Source: Planctomycetota bacterium
GTDB taxonomy: Bacteria; Planctomycetota; UBA1135; UBA2386
Reading direction: 5' to 3'
NCBI GenBank assembly: GCA_020425885.1
Contig: JAGQRA010000519.1
Location: 1 to 26,004 of the forward strand
Length of the DNA: 26,004 nt
Shown piece after piece: positions 18,845 through 26,004 of the stretch. The notes beneath the pieces were generated by a model that worked only from the letters and a program-made list of their open reading frames with translations, had not been told where the DNA came from and ran no database searches. The position numbers and the translations under genes are program-made. How positions within the stretch are numbered: position 1 is the stretch's first letter; each line of letters starts with the position of its first letter.

Positions 18845-20002
18845 ATGCCGTCGACTCCGCCGCCCCTGCCCGAGCAACTGCAGACCCCGGCCCTGCTGAT
18901 CCACCTCGACCGCGTGCGACACAACCTCGGCGCGATGCGCCGGTTCGTCGCCGGTGACCTGTCGCGCTGGCGGCCACACATCAAGACCTGCAAGGTCGCC
19001 GAGGTGCTCGCGCTCTACCTCGAAGCCGGAGTGCGGCGCTTCAAGTGCGCGACGACCCGCGAGGCCGAGGTGCTGCTGCGCACGGCGACGACGGCCGGGC
19101 ACGACATCGACGTGCTGTTCGCCATGGCTCAGCACGGCGCCAACCTCGACCACCTGCAGGCCCTCGCCGCCGACCAGCCGAACCACCGCGTCGCCATGAT
19201 CAGCGAGGATCCGACGCATGCCGCGGACCTGGCGAGCCGCGGCCTCGGCGTCTTCGTCGACATCGACCCCGGCTATCACCGCACCGGCATCCAGTTCGGC
19301 GATCGGGCGCGCATCGAAGCCGTGACGCACGCCGCCGGCCCCGGCCTGCGCGGCCTGCATTGCTACGACGGCCATCTGCACGACGACTCCCCGGCTCTGC
19401 GTCAGCTGGAGGCCCACGAGGTCTATCGCGAACTCCTCACCCTGGCCGCGCGGCTCGGCATCCGCGGCGAGCTGATCACGAGCGGGACGCCGACGTTCGC
19501 CTGCGCCCTGTCCTTCGATGGCTTCCGCGGACTCGATGGACGCGACGGCCTCACGCACACGATCAGCCCGGGCACGGTCATCTACTGGGACGCGCGCAGC
19601 GAGGAGCTCGGCATCGACGGCTTCCGCTGCGCCGTCGAGATCCTGGCCAGGGTCATCAGCCGTCCGGCGAACGATCGCTTCACGCTCGACGCCGGCAGCA
19701 AGGCGCTCGACGCGGCCGCCGGCACTCCGTGCGCCCGACTGCTCGAGCCGTTGCCGGTCGAGATCGGCATTCCGAGCGAGGAGCACCTGCCGATCCGCAT
19801 GCTCGTCGGCCACGCACCGGCGCTCGGCACGACGCTGCGCTTGGTGCCACGCCACGTCTGCCCGACCGTCAATCTGGCCAGCGAGGCCGTCCTGCTCGAC
19901 GGCGGCGCCGTGACCGCGATCGTCCCGGTCACGGCGCGCGGCCACGAGACGGCGCCGGTTGCGCCCGCGACCCGGTCACAGGACACTCGTCCGCAACCAT
20001 GA
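18845..20002 (+). CDS. PLP-dependent D-threonine aldolase / D-serine dehydratase-like enzyme
   Basis: This 385-residue protein has a fold-type III (alanine racemase-like) PLP barrel. The N-terminal TPALLIHLDRVRHNL leads to RPHIKTCK with the PLP lysine K47. FVDIDPGYHRTG and GLHCYDGHLHD follow, and near the C-terminus RHVCPTVN supplies the histidine and cysteine (H337, C339) that bind zinc in the DSD1/D-threonine aldolase family. These enzymes cleave D-threonine to glycine and acetaldehyde, or deaminate D-serine; sequence alone does not separate the two. It is cytoplasmic. ATG 18845 comes 10 bases after the hydrolase stop. Its TGA overlaps the ATG of the TPR gene (ATGA), so translation is coupled. 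Confidence 0.9.
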   Translation: MPSTPPPLPEQLQTPALLIHLDRVRHNLGAMRRFVAGDLSRWRPHIKTCKVAEVLALYLEAGVRRFKCATTREAEVLLRTATTAGHDIDVLFAMAQHGANLDHLQALAADQPNHRVAMISEDPTHAADLASRGLGVFVDIDPGYHRTGIQFGDRARIEAVTHAAGPGLRGLHCYDGHLHDDSPALRQLEAHEVYRELLTLAARLGIRGELITSGTPTFACALSFDGFRGLDGRDGLTHTISPGTVIYWDARSEELGIDGFRCAVEILARVISRPANDRFTLDAGSKALDAAAGTPCARLLEPLPVEIGIPSEEHLPIRMLVGHAPALGTTLRLVPRHVCPTVNLASEAVLLDGGAVTAIVPVTARGHETAPVAPATRSQDTRPQP

Positions 20003-20529
20003 TCCCGGTCCCGCCGTCCCTGCGCCGCATCGCCGAGGAGATCGACGGCTGGCTCGACCTGAAGTGCCCCGAACGCGCTCTCGTCCGCATCGATGCGTTG
20101 CTCGCACACGAGGGCGGGCGACATGTCGGCCTCGCGATGCGGATCCGGGCCTACGTCGCCCTGGCGCGACACCGCGAGGCCCTGGCCGACATCGAGGAGC
20201 TGCGCGAGGTCGTCGAAGCGCGCGACTGGCTCGATCTCTGCGAGGCCTGGTGTCGCAAGCGGCTGGCCGATCTGCCGGGAGCGATCCGATGCATGGAACG
20301 GCTGGTGCAGCGCAATCCGAAATCTGACATCGGCCACTTCAATCTCGGCTGCTACCTGGCTCTCGCCGGCGAACTCGGCCGCGCCATCGACGAGGTCACG
20401 ATCGCGTGCGGACTCGACGACGAGCTGCGCGACCTCGCCCGCAACGAGCCCGATCTCGACAGCCTGCGGGCCGACTCGCGCTTCCGCGCCCTGATGCGGA
20501 CGCAACCGCCCGCGTCCGAGCGCGATTGA
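19999..20529 (+). CDS. Small TPR-repeat protein
   Basis: This 176-residue soluble, all-helical protein has tetratricopeptide-like repeats: PERALVRIDALLAHEG, HREALADIEELREVVEA, LPGAIRCMERLVQRNPK and FNLGCYLALAGELGRAIDEV. It ends with the ARNEPDLDSLRADSRFRALM motif often seen at the end of bacterial TPR proteins. TPRs mediate protein-protein contact; the partner is unknown. No signal peptide is seen. Its ATG overlaps the stop of the PLP enzyme, so it belongs to that operon. Confidence 0.82.
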   Translation: MIPVPPSLRRIAEEIDGWLDLKCPERALVRIDALLAHEGGRHVGLAMRIRAYVALARHREALADIEELREVVEARDWLDLCEAWCRKRLADLPGAIRCMERLVQRNPKSDIGHFNLGCYLALAGELGRAIDEVTIACGLDDELRDLARNEPDLDSLRADSRFRALMRTQPPASERD

Positions 20530-20635
20530 ACCGCCGGGCGGCCCCCGCCCTCCGAGACCTCGTTGGCACCGCGCCATCGTCCGTGGCCATCACGCCACCG
20601 CGGCTTCGCGCCGAAAACAGCAGGGCAGATCCATC

Positions 20636-21574
20636 GTGCCCATCGAACATCGAACCATCGACGCCCGCGCCACGCGCATCGCCATCGGGCAGAGCATCCG
20701 CCGGACGGTCGTGGTTGCCGATGCGGTGCTGGAACCGGTGCTTTGCGCCCTCATCGTCGGCGGCCACGCCTTGCTCGAGGGCGTCCCCGGCACCGGCAAG
20801 ACCCTGCTGGCGCGAGCGCTCGCCGCAACCTTCGCGGCCGACTTCCGCCGCATCCAGTTCACCAACGACCTGATGCCGGGCGACATCGTCGGCACCGCGG
20901 TCTGGCGTCCGGACCTGCATCGCTTCACCTTCATCCGCGGCCCGCTGTTCGCCAACCTGGTCCTCGCCGACGAGATCAACCGCACCAGCCCGCGCACGCT
21001 GTCCTGCCTGCTCGAGGCGATGGAGGACGGGCATTGCACGGTCGAGGGGCGAAGGCTCGAACTCGGTCACCCCTTCACCGTGTTGGCAACGCGCAACCCG
21101 ATCGAATTCCACGGCACGTTCCCGCTGCCCGAAGCCGCGCTCGATCGCTTCCTGGTCTGCGTCGAACTCGACTATCCCGATGCCACCGCCGAGATCGCCC
21201 TCTATCGCGAGCGCGAACGCGAACGGACGCTCGCCGAGATCGCACCGATCCTGACGACCGACGATGTGCTCGCGCTCGGCGAACAGAGCCGCAAGGTCCA
21301 GGTGACGCCACCGCTGGCCGAGTATGCCTATCGCGTCGTCGCCACCACCCGCAACCACCCCGAGCTGGCGCTCGGCGCGAGCCCGAGGGCGGCGATCTCC
21401 TGGCTGGCGGCCGGCAGGGCCCGTGCCCTGCTGCACGGTCGCGACTACGTGATCCCCGACGATCTCAAGTGCCTCGCCGTGCCGGTGCTCGCGCATCGCA
21501 TCTTTGCCCGCGGCGACACGGCGACGGCGGCAATCGTCGACGAGGTGATCGCCGCCATCCAGGTGCCGCTGTAG
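20636..21574 (+). CDS. MoxR-family AAA+ ATPase
   Basis: This 312-residue cytoplasmic chaperone-like ATPase has Walker A GVPGTGKT (49-56), Walker B LVLADEIN (108-115), EINRTSPRT, sensor 1 ATRNPIEFHGTFPLPEAALDRF, and sensor 2 in LGASPRAAISW. MoxR proteins remodel or mature partners, usually encoded next to a DUF58 protein and a transglutaminase or von Willebrand protein, as here. GTG 20636 is the start, with no strong ribosome binding site. Its TAG is followed directly by the ATG of the DUF58 gene (TAGATG). It heads a four-gene operon. Confidence 0.94.
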   Translation: MPIEHRTIDARATRIAIGQSIRRTVVVADAVLEPVLCALIVGGHALLEGVPGTGKTLLARALAATFAADFRRIQFTNDLMPGDIVGTAVWRPDLHRFTFIRGPLFANLVLADEINRTSPRTLSCLLEAMEDGHCTVEGRRLELGHPFTVLATRNPIEFHGTFPLPEAALDRFLVCVELDYPDATAEIALYRERERERTLAEIAPILTTDDVLALGEQSRKVQVTPPLAEYAYRVVATTRNHPELALGASPRAAISWLAAGRARALLHGRDYVIPDDLKCLAVPVLAHRIFARGDTATAAIVDEVIAAIQVPL

Positions 21575-22453
21575 ATGCGCGGGCTCGGCCTCCTGCCGAC
21601 GCGGCTCGGGTGCAAGGCCAGCCTGCTGTTGGCCGTCTTCCTGCTCGCCTACCTCGCGTTGCCGTACGGCAACCTGCTCTTCGCCCTGATCTGCTGGTGC
21701 CTGGTGCTGGGCGTATCGGGCGCCTGGTGGTCGGTACGCAACGTGACCGGCGTCAGGATCGGCCGCTGCGCCGCGCCGCCGACCGCGGCCGGCACCCCCC
21801 GGACGATGCGGCTCGAACTGGACGTCGGCCGGCGGCGTCGCTGCGACTTCACGATCGCGGCCGAAATCGGCGACGACTGGGTCGAGATCCTGCATCGTCG
21901 AACTGTCGATGGCCGAGCGACCGTCGACGGGCACTTGCCCGGCCTGCCGCGCGGCATCCACGAGCTGCGGCGATGTCGCATCGAGTCGCGGTGGCCGTTC
22001 GGGTTGCTCCGCATCCGCAGGCAGATCCCTGTCGCCGCCGAACTCATCACCTGGCCGGCGCCATCGCCGACCGGAAACAGCGTCCACCGGCCGGTGCGGG
22101 CCGCCGACCGCGACTCGACGATCGGCACTCTGCGGCCGTTCCGCGGCGGCGATGCCATGCGCGACGTCCATTGGAAGGCGACGGCCCGGCGCGGCGAGCC
22201 GGTGGTCTGCGAGCGCGACCGGCGGCACGCCGTCGAACTCGTGGTCGATCGCCACTGCCAGGCGCCTGAGCTCGAGCGCCGCCTGTCCCTTGCCGCGGCA
22301 TCGGTGCTCGAGGCCACCGCGCTGGGCCAGGCGGTGCGACTTCGCAGCCACGACTTCGTGGCCGACACCGGCGGCGCCGATTCGCCCATGGATCTGCTGC
22401 GCTGGCTGGCCGGAGCGACGGCGCTGCCGACCGCACACGAGGCGCGACCATGA
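21575..22453 (+). CDS. DUF58 membrane protein (MoxR partner)
   Basis: This 292-residue protein has two N-terminal membrane helices (ASLLLAVFLLAYLALPYG and LLFALICWCLVLGVSGAWW), a beta-rich middle (to ~165), and the DUF58 hallmark LRPFRGGDAMRDVHWKATAR (186-205) followed by GEPVVCERD. The segment after that should take a von Willebrand A-like fold, but it is short here, and no complete metal-ion site (DxSxS) is visible: the place reads VDRHCQ. DUF58 proteins are proposed substrates or adaptors of MoxR. The gene abuts moxR with no gap and overlaps the transglutaminase start (ATGA), so all three are coupled. Confidence 0.88.
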   Translation: MRGLGLLPTRLGCKASLLLAVFLLAYLALPYGNLLFALICWCLVLGVSGAWWSVRNVTGVRIGRCAAPPTAAGTPRTMRLELDVGRRRRCDFTIAAEIGDDWVEILHRRTVDGRATVDGHLPGLPRGIHELRRCRIESRWPFGLLRIRRQIPVAAELITWPAPSPTGNSVHRPVRAADRDSTIGTLRPFRGGDAMRDVHWKATARRGEPVVCERDRRHAVELVVDRHCQAPELERRLSLAAASVLEATALGQAVRLRSHDFVADTGGADSPMDLLRWLAGATALPTAHEARP

Positions 22454-24402
22454 CGCGGCGACTGCAGTGCTTCCTGATCGGCCTGACGTCGATCGATCTG
22501 GCCTTCGTGCAGAACACCGGCATCGTCGCCTTCGTCAGCATGCTGCCGATGTGGTCGCTCGCCCTGCTGTCACCACTGCTGCGGCCGCTGCAGCGATTCA
22601 CGACCTACGGTGTCGTCTGGAACCTCGGCGTGATCGTGCTGTTCGCCTTGCTCGCCTACCATGCCCGATCGACCGGGCTCACCCACCTGCTCGAGGACGG
22701 CCTGCTGCTCGCGGCGTTGTGCCAGGTCCACCTGCTCAACAACATCGGTCCGCGCCAGCACTCCGACCTCGTCTTCCTCAACTCGCTGCTGATCGTCTTC
22801 GTCACCTCGTTCTTCGGCAGCGACGAACTCTGGCTCGTGCTGTTCACGATCCACGCGCTGGTGTTCGTGCCGGCCCTGCAGGCGCGGGTGTCCGACGAAG
22901 GCGGCGGCTCGGTGCGACCGCCCGACGCCGGCGCAGCAGGGCCCGCGCTCCGTCGGACGACCATCGTCGCGGCCACGACCGCGATCGTGTTCGTGCTCTG
23001 TCCGCGCGACTTCGATCGCGAGGGCTTCCTGCAGGCGTCGATCGCGGGCCGCCTCGGCATCGACGGCGGCATCGGTGACCGGATCCGACTCGACCACCGA
23101 CGGGCCGCCGCGCTCAGCGATGCGGTCGTGATGCGGATCGCGCCGGAACCACCGGCGAGGGCGGTCCCGCCCCACTGGCGCTGCGTGGCCCTGACGACGC
23201 TCGAGAACGGCGTCTGGCTGCCCCCGAGTGGCTTCGCCGGCCCCCGCATCGACACCGATCCGTCGTGGACCATCGACCTCGACGGCAGCTACCGTCGCCC
23301 GCTGCGAGCCGACGGCGGCAGCTTCGTGGTGACGATCGCCCATCCGCGACAGCGGCGCCTGCCGCTCCCGCTCGAGGCCTGCGAACTCGAATTGATCCGC
23401 GCCGTCGGCATGATCGTCGACCCTCGTCCCGCCGCCGTGCTGGCGCTGGCCAGGCTGGAAGATGCCCCGGCCGAACCCGTCAGCTACCGCGTTCGGCAGT
23501 CGCACCAGGCCGCCCCACACCCCATCGATGTCGAGACGAGGCAACTGCTCGTGACGTTGCCGCCCGGGGAACCGACCGCGCTCACCGATCGCCTGCTGTC
23601 AGCGATGCCGGCGAACGTGATCACGCCGGCATCCCGCGACCCGGCCCTGACGGCGGCGGTCGCGGCAAGCTGCGTGGCCTGGCTGCGCCGCAATCGCACC
23701 TACGCGCTGCCCGGTCAGGACGATTTCGCGCCGAGCTTCGCCGACTTCTGTGCCGGCACGGGTGCCGGCCACTGTGAGTACTTCGCGTCGGCGCTCGCCC
23801 TGATGCTCCGCCGGCTCGACGTGCCATGCCGAGTGATCGGCGGCTACCTCGCCGACGAGCGCGACGGCGACGGCACCGTCGTCGTGCGGGCGCGCCATGC
23901 CCACGCCTGGATCGAGGCGCTGATGCCGGATGGCACCTGGATCACGCTCGATGCCACACCGCCGGCGGCAACGGTCACCGACGAATCGGGCCCGACGTCG
24001 TGGTGGCAATCGGCCTCGGACCGCCTCGGCGGCTTCTGGCGCGGGTTCTCGGCATTCGACGCGACCGACCGTCGCCGCCTGTTCGCCGACATCCTCGCGG
24101 CACCGAGAGGCGTCGCGCGGACCGCGCACGACAACCCGCTGGCGGTGGCGGTGCTGCTGGCATTACCCGGACTGTGGTTCTACCTTCGGCGGCGACAACG
24201 ATGCCGACCGCTCGCCGTCGCCACCCTGCTCGAAGCCGCGCACCAGGCCGGCCTCGAGCTGCAGCCGGGTGAGACTCCGCGCGAGCTGCTGGATCGGGCG
24301 CGAACCCGCGCCGTCACCGGAGAGCGGATTGCAGCTCTGGCAGCTGCCGTCCGATATCACGAACACCATCGCTATCGCAGCACCGAGGAGGCAAGACGAT
24401 GA
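22450..24402 (+). CDS. TgpA-like membrane transglutaminase/protease-fold protein
   Basis: This 650-residue inner-membrane protein has about four or five N-terminal helices (up to ~residue 145), then a large periplasmic domain. The papain-like transglutaminase core has GHCEYFA with catalytic C442, HAHAWIE with H485, and LDATP with D501, so the triad is complete. A further membrane helix (AVAVLLALPGLWFYL, around residue 570) is followed by a short cytoplasmic tail (LELQPGETPRELLDRAR) like the DUF4129 tail of TgpA proteins. These proteins may crosslink or hydrolyse envelope proteins; the target is unknown. It overlaps its neighbours at both ends by ATGA. Confidence 0.91.
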   Translation: MTRRLQCFLIGLTSIDLAFVQNTGIVAFVSMLPMWSLALLSPLLRPLQRFTTYGVVWNLGVIVLFALLAYHARSTGLTHLLEDGLLLAALCQVHLLNNIGPRQHSDLVFLNSLLIVFVTSFFGSDELWLVLFTIHALVFVPALQARVSDEGGGSVRPPDAGAAGPALRRTTIVAATTAIVFVLCPRDFDREGFLQASIAGRLGIDGGIGDRIRLDHRRAAALSDAVVMRIAPEPPARAVPPHWRCVALTTLENGVWLPPSGFAGPRIDTDPSWTIDLDGSYRRPLRADGGSFVVTIAHPRQRRLPLPLEACELELIRAVGMIVDPRPAAVLALARLEDAPAEPVSYRVRQSHQAAPHPIDVETRQLLVTLPPGEPTALTDRLLSAMPANVITPASRDPALTAAVAASCVAWLRRNRTYALPGQDDFAPSFADFCAGTGAGHCEYFASALALMLRRLDVPCRVIGGYLADERDGDGTVVVRARHAHAWIEALMPDGTWITLDATPPAATVTDESGPTSWWQSASDRLGGFWRGFSAFDATDRRRLFADILAAPRGVARTAHDNPLAVAVLLALPGLWFYLRRRQRCRPLAVATLLEAAHQAGLELQPGETPRELLDRARTRAVTGERIAALAAAVRYHEHHRYRSTEEARR

Positions 24403-25724
24403 ATGCAGCCCAGCATCTCGTGCCATGGATCACATTCGCCCTTTGGGGCGGCGCGCTCGCCGCCCAGCGATCACCGGAGGTGCTGATGCTCGACCCCGGG
24501 CACCTGGCGATCGATGTCGACGCCAAGACGACGCGGGTCCTGACCGTGCAGTTCGACCAGGACATGGACCAGAACGTCTACTCCGTGTGCGGCGGCGGCC
24601 CTGGTTTCCCGGCGATGAGCAGCGCCAGGTGGCGCGACGCCCGCACCTTCGTCCTCGAGGTCACGCTCGAAGAAGATCACGTCTACTCGATGGACCTGTC
24701 CTGCGCCGGATCGAGCGGGTTCTTCTCGGCCAAGGGGGTCCGTCTCGCGCCGGTCCCGTGGCGTATCGCGACGCTCGGCCCCGAGGTCGGCAAGGAGGTG
24801 CGCGAGGCCGCCGCAACCCGCCTGTTCCGCGCGCTGCGCGATCGCTACTCCTACCGCGATCGGCTCGGCATCGACTGGGACGACTTCGAGCACCGCTCCT
24901 TCGACGGTCTCGTCGAGGTGCCGAACATGGCCGCGCTGGCGTTGCGGATGGCAGAGCTGCTCACCACGCCGCAGGACCCTCACATCAGCGTGCGCTGGCG
25001 CGACGCGGTGACCCCGACCTTCCAGCGCCCGGCCAGATCGAACTTCGACGCCCGGGCCCTGCAGCGGGTCCTGCCCAAGCTGACCAAGGTCGGTCGCATC
25101 GGCCTGCAGGCGCGGACCGCAGACGACATCGGCTACCTCATGATCGGCACCTTCGCGCCGCCGAGCGACTCCGACTTCGATCAGTGCCTGCAGGCGCTGC
25201 GCAAGCTGCGGGACTGCAAGGGGCTGATCATCGACGTGCGCAGCAACGGCGGCGGCGACGAGGATCTCGCCCGCCGTCTGGCCGGGTTCTTCGTCGAAGG
25301 CAACAAGGTCTATGCCGCGCATCGCGTCCGCGACGACCGCGCCGAGGACGGCTTCGGCCCGCGGCAGGAACGCACCGTTCGGGGCAACGCCGCGCCCGAT
25401 GTCTACACCGGGCCGGTCGCGGTGCTGATGGGGCCGCACAACATGTCGAGCTGCGAGGCCTTCCTGCTGATGATGAAACAGGCCAGCCATGCGACGTTGA
25501 TCGGCGATACGTCCTATGGCAGCTCGGGCAATCCGCAGTCGATCGGACTCGCTTCGGGTCTCTACGTGATGCTGCCCAGCTGGCAGGCGTTGCGCCCGGA
25601 CGGTTCGTGCTTCGAGGGCGAAGGCATCGAGCCGACCGTCCACATCACCTTCCCCGAAGGCGGCAGCGGCGAGTCCGACCCGGTGCTCGACGAGGCGCTG
25701 ACGCGACTCCGCGCCGGGCGCTGA
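24399..25724 (+). CDS. Exported S41-like (C-terminal-processing/tricorn-type) peptidase
   Basis: In this 441-residue protein a signal peptide (AAQHLVPWITFALWGGALAAQ) precedes a ~100-residue Ig-like domain (TRVLTVQFDQDMDQNVYSV, TFVLEVTLEEDHVYSM). The S41 peptidase region follows: GYLMIGTFAPPSDSDFDQCL, GLIIDVRSNGGG, and the nucleophile segment NMSSCEAF (S350 or S351). The lysine usual in the CtpA GKG motif is absent (GDTSYGSSGN, serines at 375-376), so it is either a tricorn-like Ser/His type or impaired. No PDZ domain is visible. ATG 24399 overlaps the transglutaminase stop, which makes it the fourth gene of the MoxR operon. It converges with the M28 gene with one base between stops. Confidence 0.85.
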   Translation: MNAAQHLVPWITFALWGGALAAQRSPEVLMLDPGHLAIDVDAKTTRVLTVQFDQDMDQNVYSVCGGGPGFPAMSSARWRDARTFVLEVTLEEDHVYSMDLSCAGSSGFFSAKGVRLAPVPWRIATLGPEVGKEVREAAATRLFRALRDRYSYRDRLGIDWDDFEHRSFDGLVEVPNMAALALRMAELLTTPQDPHISVRWRDAVTPTFQRPARSNFDARALQRVLPKLTKVGRIGLQARTADDIGYLMIGTFAPPSDSDFDQCLQALRKLRDCKGLIIDVRSNGGGDEDLARRLAGFFVEGNKVYAAHRVRDDRAEDGFGPRQERTVRGNAAPDVYTGPVAVLMGPHNMSSCEAFLLMMKQASHATLIGDTSYGSSGNPQSIGLASGLYVMLPSWQALRPDGSCFEGEGIEPTVHITFPEGGSGESDPVLDEALTRLRAGR

Positions 25725-25725
25725 A

Positions 25726-26004
25726 TCAGCGGTCGGCCAGCACGCTGGCGGCAAAGGCGATGACCGCCGCGCCCTGCGCCAACTCGCGCTCGTTTACCGC
25801 CGGCAGATCGTCGACCGCCGTGTGGTGGTAGTCGAAGTAGCGGTGGCCGTCGACCCAGAAGCCGAAGCACGGCACTCCGCGTGAGTGCAACACGCTGATG
25901 TCGGCGCCGCCGGCACCCGCACCGGGCAGGAACAGGCCCGCGTTCATCTCCTGGAGAGGCGCGAACAGCGCCTTCACGGCCTCGGCCTCTGCGCCGCGCA
26001 GCGA
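25726..26004 (-). CDS. M28-family aminopeptidase, C-terminal part
   Basis: Only the last ~92 codons are in the window; the frame is open to the right edge, so the start lies outside. Visible M28 features are GGADISVLHSRGVPCFGFWVDG and RYFDYHHTAVDDLPAV, where the HHT histidine is the usual zinc ligand, then a closing helix (ELAQGAAVIAFAASVLADR). M28 enzymes are zinc exopeptidases, often secreted. The stop is one base from that of the S41 gene on the other strand. Confidence 0.85.
   Translation of the reverse strand, partial: SLRGAEAEAVKALFAPLQEMNAGLFLPGAGAGGADISVLHSRGVPCFGFWVDGHRYFDYHHTAVDDLPAVNERELAQGAAVIAFAASVLADR

Noticed and set aside
20396..22438. 680-codon minus-strand frame opposite the MoxR/DUF58 genes
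   Set aside because: It covers several real genes on the other strand and shows no recognisable motif.

Overview
The window is a GC-rich bacterial chromosome segment (roughly two thirds G+C by eye) packed with genes. Three things point to Planctomycetota, probably a marine, poorly cultivated lineage: secreted FG-GAP and Kelch-type proteins ending in recurrent beta-rich tail domains, a signal peptidase I with large insertions, and a very long GreA-type protein like the chlamydial one. This placement is inferred from gene content only. No rRNA, tRNA, CRISPR array, insertion sequence or phage gene was seen.

Layout. (1) 1-3000: two convergent secreted repeat proteins, an FG-GAP protein cut by the left edge and a Kelch-like protein. 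(2) 3367-6062: a 627-residue protein that reads as TIR domain, degenerate protein kinase, then a C-terminal globin with its key haem-pocket residues intact, followed at once by a zinc-ribbon multi-membrane-span DUF3667-like protein. This is the most unusual locus in the window. (3) 6265-10597: lepA, lepB, lptB. The lepA-lepB order matches the classical operon. lepB and lptB overlap by ATGA. A near-identical promoter-like motif stands upstream of both lepA and lepB. (4) 10799-14880, minus strand: a short flagellin with a very good sigma-28 promoter, and a small operon of a membrane-anchored protein plus two PilT/GspE-like proteins whose nucleotide-binding motifs are both degenerate. (5) 15111-18095: a lysine-rich-tailed protein with a possible nuclease-like fold, and the long GreA-type factor. 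(6) 18133-20529: alpha/beta hydrolase, PLP-dependent D-threonine aldolase/D-serine dehydratase-like enzyme, and a TPR protein, closely spaced. (7) 20636-25724: MoxR ATPase, DUF58 protein, membrane transglutaminase and S41-like peptidase, with abutting or overlapping start and stop codons, so almost certainly one transcript. (8) The 3' end of an M28 aminopeptidase gene enters from the right on the minus strand.

How the parts may work together. Regions 3 and 6 are housekeeping and metabolic. Region 7 is a known type of chaperone/transglutaminase cluster extended by a secreted peptidase. Region 4 links motility or surface appendages to a pair of probably non-catalytic PilT relatives. Region 2 combines an NADase-type TIR effector, a pseudokinase and a haem globin in one chain next to a membrane protein. 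The simplest reading is a gas- or redox-sensing signalling or defence protein, which is inference from domain content.
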